Source: Burkholderiales bacterium
GTDB lineage: Bacteria > Pseudomonadota > Gammaproteobacteria > Burkholderiales > JAEUOS01
Direction of reading: 5' to 3'
Length of the DNA stretch: 64,000 nucleotides
Assembly (NCBI GenBank): GCA_016790635.1
Contig: JAEUOR010000059.1
Coordinates: 1-64,000 of the forward strand
Both the position numbers and the translations under genes were made by a program. The first letter of the stretch is position 1. The number at the start of each line of letters is the position of its first letter. Below the pieces are notes generated by a model. The model did no database searches. It worked only from the letters and a program-made list of their open reading frames with translations, and had not been told where the DNA came from. This document shows, in pieces, positions 63,016-64,000 of this stretch.

Positions 63016-63489
63016 ATGAGCACAGCAACGACCGGTGACAGCCCCGCCGCCCGGCGCGCCCGCGCCTTCACCTTGAGCACGGCCGCCAAGGCGAAGTTCA
63101 AACGGCGCGGCCTGCGCTCCTATTTCGAGTACCGGGATCTCGAGATCGAGCGCGCCTCCAGGGGCAAGGTGGTCGCGCATGTGATCCGCGCCCGGCCGGG
63201 CCGTGCGCCGCAGGGCGAGTGGCACCGGCACGACTGCAAGGTGCAGTTCGTCTACGTCCTCAAGGGCTGGATCCGCTTCGAGTACGAAGGCCTGGGCGAA
63301 TTCACCATGAAGAAGGGCGACTGCTTCCAGCAGCCGCCCAACATCGCGCACCGCGAGATCGCGCATTCCAGGGACGTCGAGATGCTCGAGGTGGTCGCGC
63401 CGGCCGACTTCAAAACCGTCGAGGTCGAACCGAAGACCGCTGCGGCGGTCGCGACCAAGCCGCGCGCGAAGCCGAAGCGCGCGCGCTAG
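63016..63489 (+). CDS. Cupin-domain protein
   Basis: The 157-residue protein has a single cupin barrel with EWHRHDCKVQFVYVLKGWIRFEYEG (metal-type His pair) and KKGDCFQQPPNIAHREIAHS. A basic Lys/Arg/Ala tail follows. Small cupins can be isomerases, decarboxylases or sensory proteins. It lies 25 bases after the acyl-CoA dehydrogenase, with a good GGAG site. Its stop shares the palindrome CTAG with the convergent gene. Confidence 0.88.
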   Translation: MSTATTGDSPAARRARAFTLSTAAKAKFKRRGLRSYFEYRDLEIERASRGKVVAHVIRARPGRAPQGEWHRHDCKVQFVYVLKGWIRFEYEGLGEFTMKKGDCFQQPPNIAHREIAHSRDVEMLEVVAPADFKTVEVEPKTAAAVATKPRAKPKRAR

Positions 63490-64000
63490 AGCAGCAGCCC
63501 GCCCTGCGGCTGCAGTCCCAGCGCGCTCTGGCCGTAGGCCGCTGCGTGCACGTCCCAGGTGAGCGCGATGTGCGCCGAGGCGGCGTGTATGTCGCGGAAC
63601 TGGCGCTGCAAGGGCAGGTGCAGCGACAAGCCCCCGGCGCCCGCCGCCGGCATCAGCGCATCGACCGCGCGCACCACCAGCTGCATGGCAAAGGCGACGT
63701 TGCGCTTCCAGCGCAGCTTGGTCTCCATGCTCGGATAGTTGTTGGCGGCAACACCGTCCTCCAGCTCGCGCCAGTCACGCCGGAGAACGGTCTCGGCGAA
63801 CTCCACGCACGAAGCCGCCTCGGCGATGCGCGCCTGCACCGGCGTCAATTCGGCCACGCGCGTGCCGGTATACGTCCCGGCCCGCTGCCGCACTCCGGCG
63901 GTAAAGGCCTCGACGGCGGCCTTGGCCGTGCCCAGCGGGACGATGCACAGGATGTAGGCGAAGGCGGCAAAGTTGGGGATGCGAAAAAGCGGCGTGTCGT
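63486..64000 (-). CDS. Acyl-CoA dehydrogenase-like flavin monooxygenase, C-terminal part (partial)
   Basis: About 171 residues of the C-terminal helical domain are present, open at the right edge. The read starts DTPLFRIPNFAAFAYILCIV, then PLGTAKAAVEAF, VQARIAEAASCVEFAETVLR and KRNVAFAMQLVVRAVDALMPAAGAGGL. This pattern fits the Acyl-CoA_dh_2 domain found in HpaB/DszC/HsaA-type oxygenases rather than classical dehydrogenases. It converges with the cupin gene; both stop codons lie in one CTAG. Confidence 0.85.
   Translation of the reverse strand, partial: DTPLFRIPNFAAFAYILCIVPLGTAKAAVEAFTAGVRQRAGTYTGTRVAELTPVQARIAEAASCVEFAETVLRRDWRELEDGVAANNYPSMETKLRWKRNVAFAMQLVVRAVDALMPAAGAGGLSLHLPLQRQFRDIHAASAHIALTWDVHAAAYGQSALGLQPQGGLLL

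Overview
The window is about 65% GC, almost fully coding, and reads as chromosome from a free-living betaproteobacterium, most likely of the Burkholderiales. The pointers are the order algH-ruvX-pyrR-pyrB-pyrC', the runs fkpB-ispH and ribF-ileS-lspA-coaBC, glnA followed by ntrBC, a fimT-pilV-pilW-pilX-pilY1-pilE minor pilin operon, and two Bug-type solute receptors. No rRNA, tRNA, CRISPR array, prophage or transposase gene was seen. No gap between genes exceeds about 200 bases. Many neighbours overlap by four bases (ATGA or GTGA), and these overlaps fix many of the start codons chosen here. Recognisable -10 boxes often read CTATAATT.

Layout. 1-3264 (minus): pyrimidine operon ending in a dihydroorotase homologue that has lost its metal ligands. 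3345-5635 (plus): DNA photolyase, a small membrane protein and a universal stress protein. 5708-8944: divergent idonate/gluconate-type dehydrogenases and a thiolase. 9066-10655 (minus): a proline-rich exported peptide and a glycosyltransferase. 10818-19269 (plus): type IV minor pilin operon with a 1774-residue PilY1. 19275-22716: TonB-like protein, ispH and fkpB (minus), radC, ribosomal proteins L28 and L33, then a strong terminator. 22795-27940 (minus): fatty acid desaturase with an FNR-type box upstream, then MscS channel, phospholipase D-type protein, rsmB and purN. 28044-33548 (plus): ribF-ileS-lspA-coaBC. 33720-39596: malate synthase, a zinc-free reductase, a large unrecognised protein, a hydroxyacid dehydrogenase and dut. 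39632-44286 (minus): ntrC, ntrB, a small exported protein and glnA. A sigma-54 promoter and two NtrC boxes lie upstream of glnA. 44470-53749: exported coiled-coil protein, RhlE-type helicase, metY, a CoA-binding protein, gluQ, a DUF1499 protein, an acyl-CoA dehydrogenase, a phosphoglycerate-mutase-like phosphatase and a Kef-type antiporter. 53754-57354: trhO, a Bug receptor, an ankyrin protein and a transglutaminase-like protein. 57417-64000: a compact catabolic cluster (MmgE/PrpD, acyl-CoA ligase, Bug receptor, acyl-CoA dehydrogenase, cupin, flavin monooxygenase/dehydrogenase) that runs off the window.

Most of the window is housekeeping. The parts most worth follow-up are the catabolic cluster at the right end, whose substrate cannot be read from sequence; the nitrogen-control region, where the NtrC boxes lie inside the start of a divergent gene; the oxygen-response box before an oxygen-requiring desaturase; and the unrecognised 571-residue protein at 36405-38120. 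No system was found that could be called clearly new.
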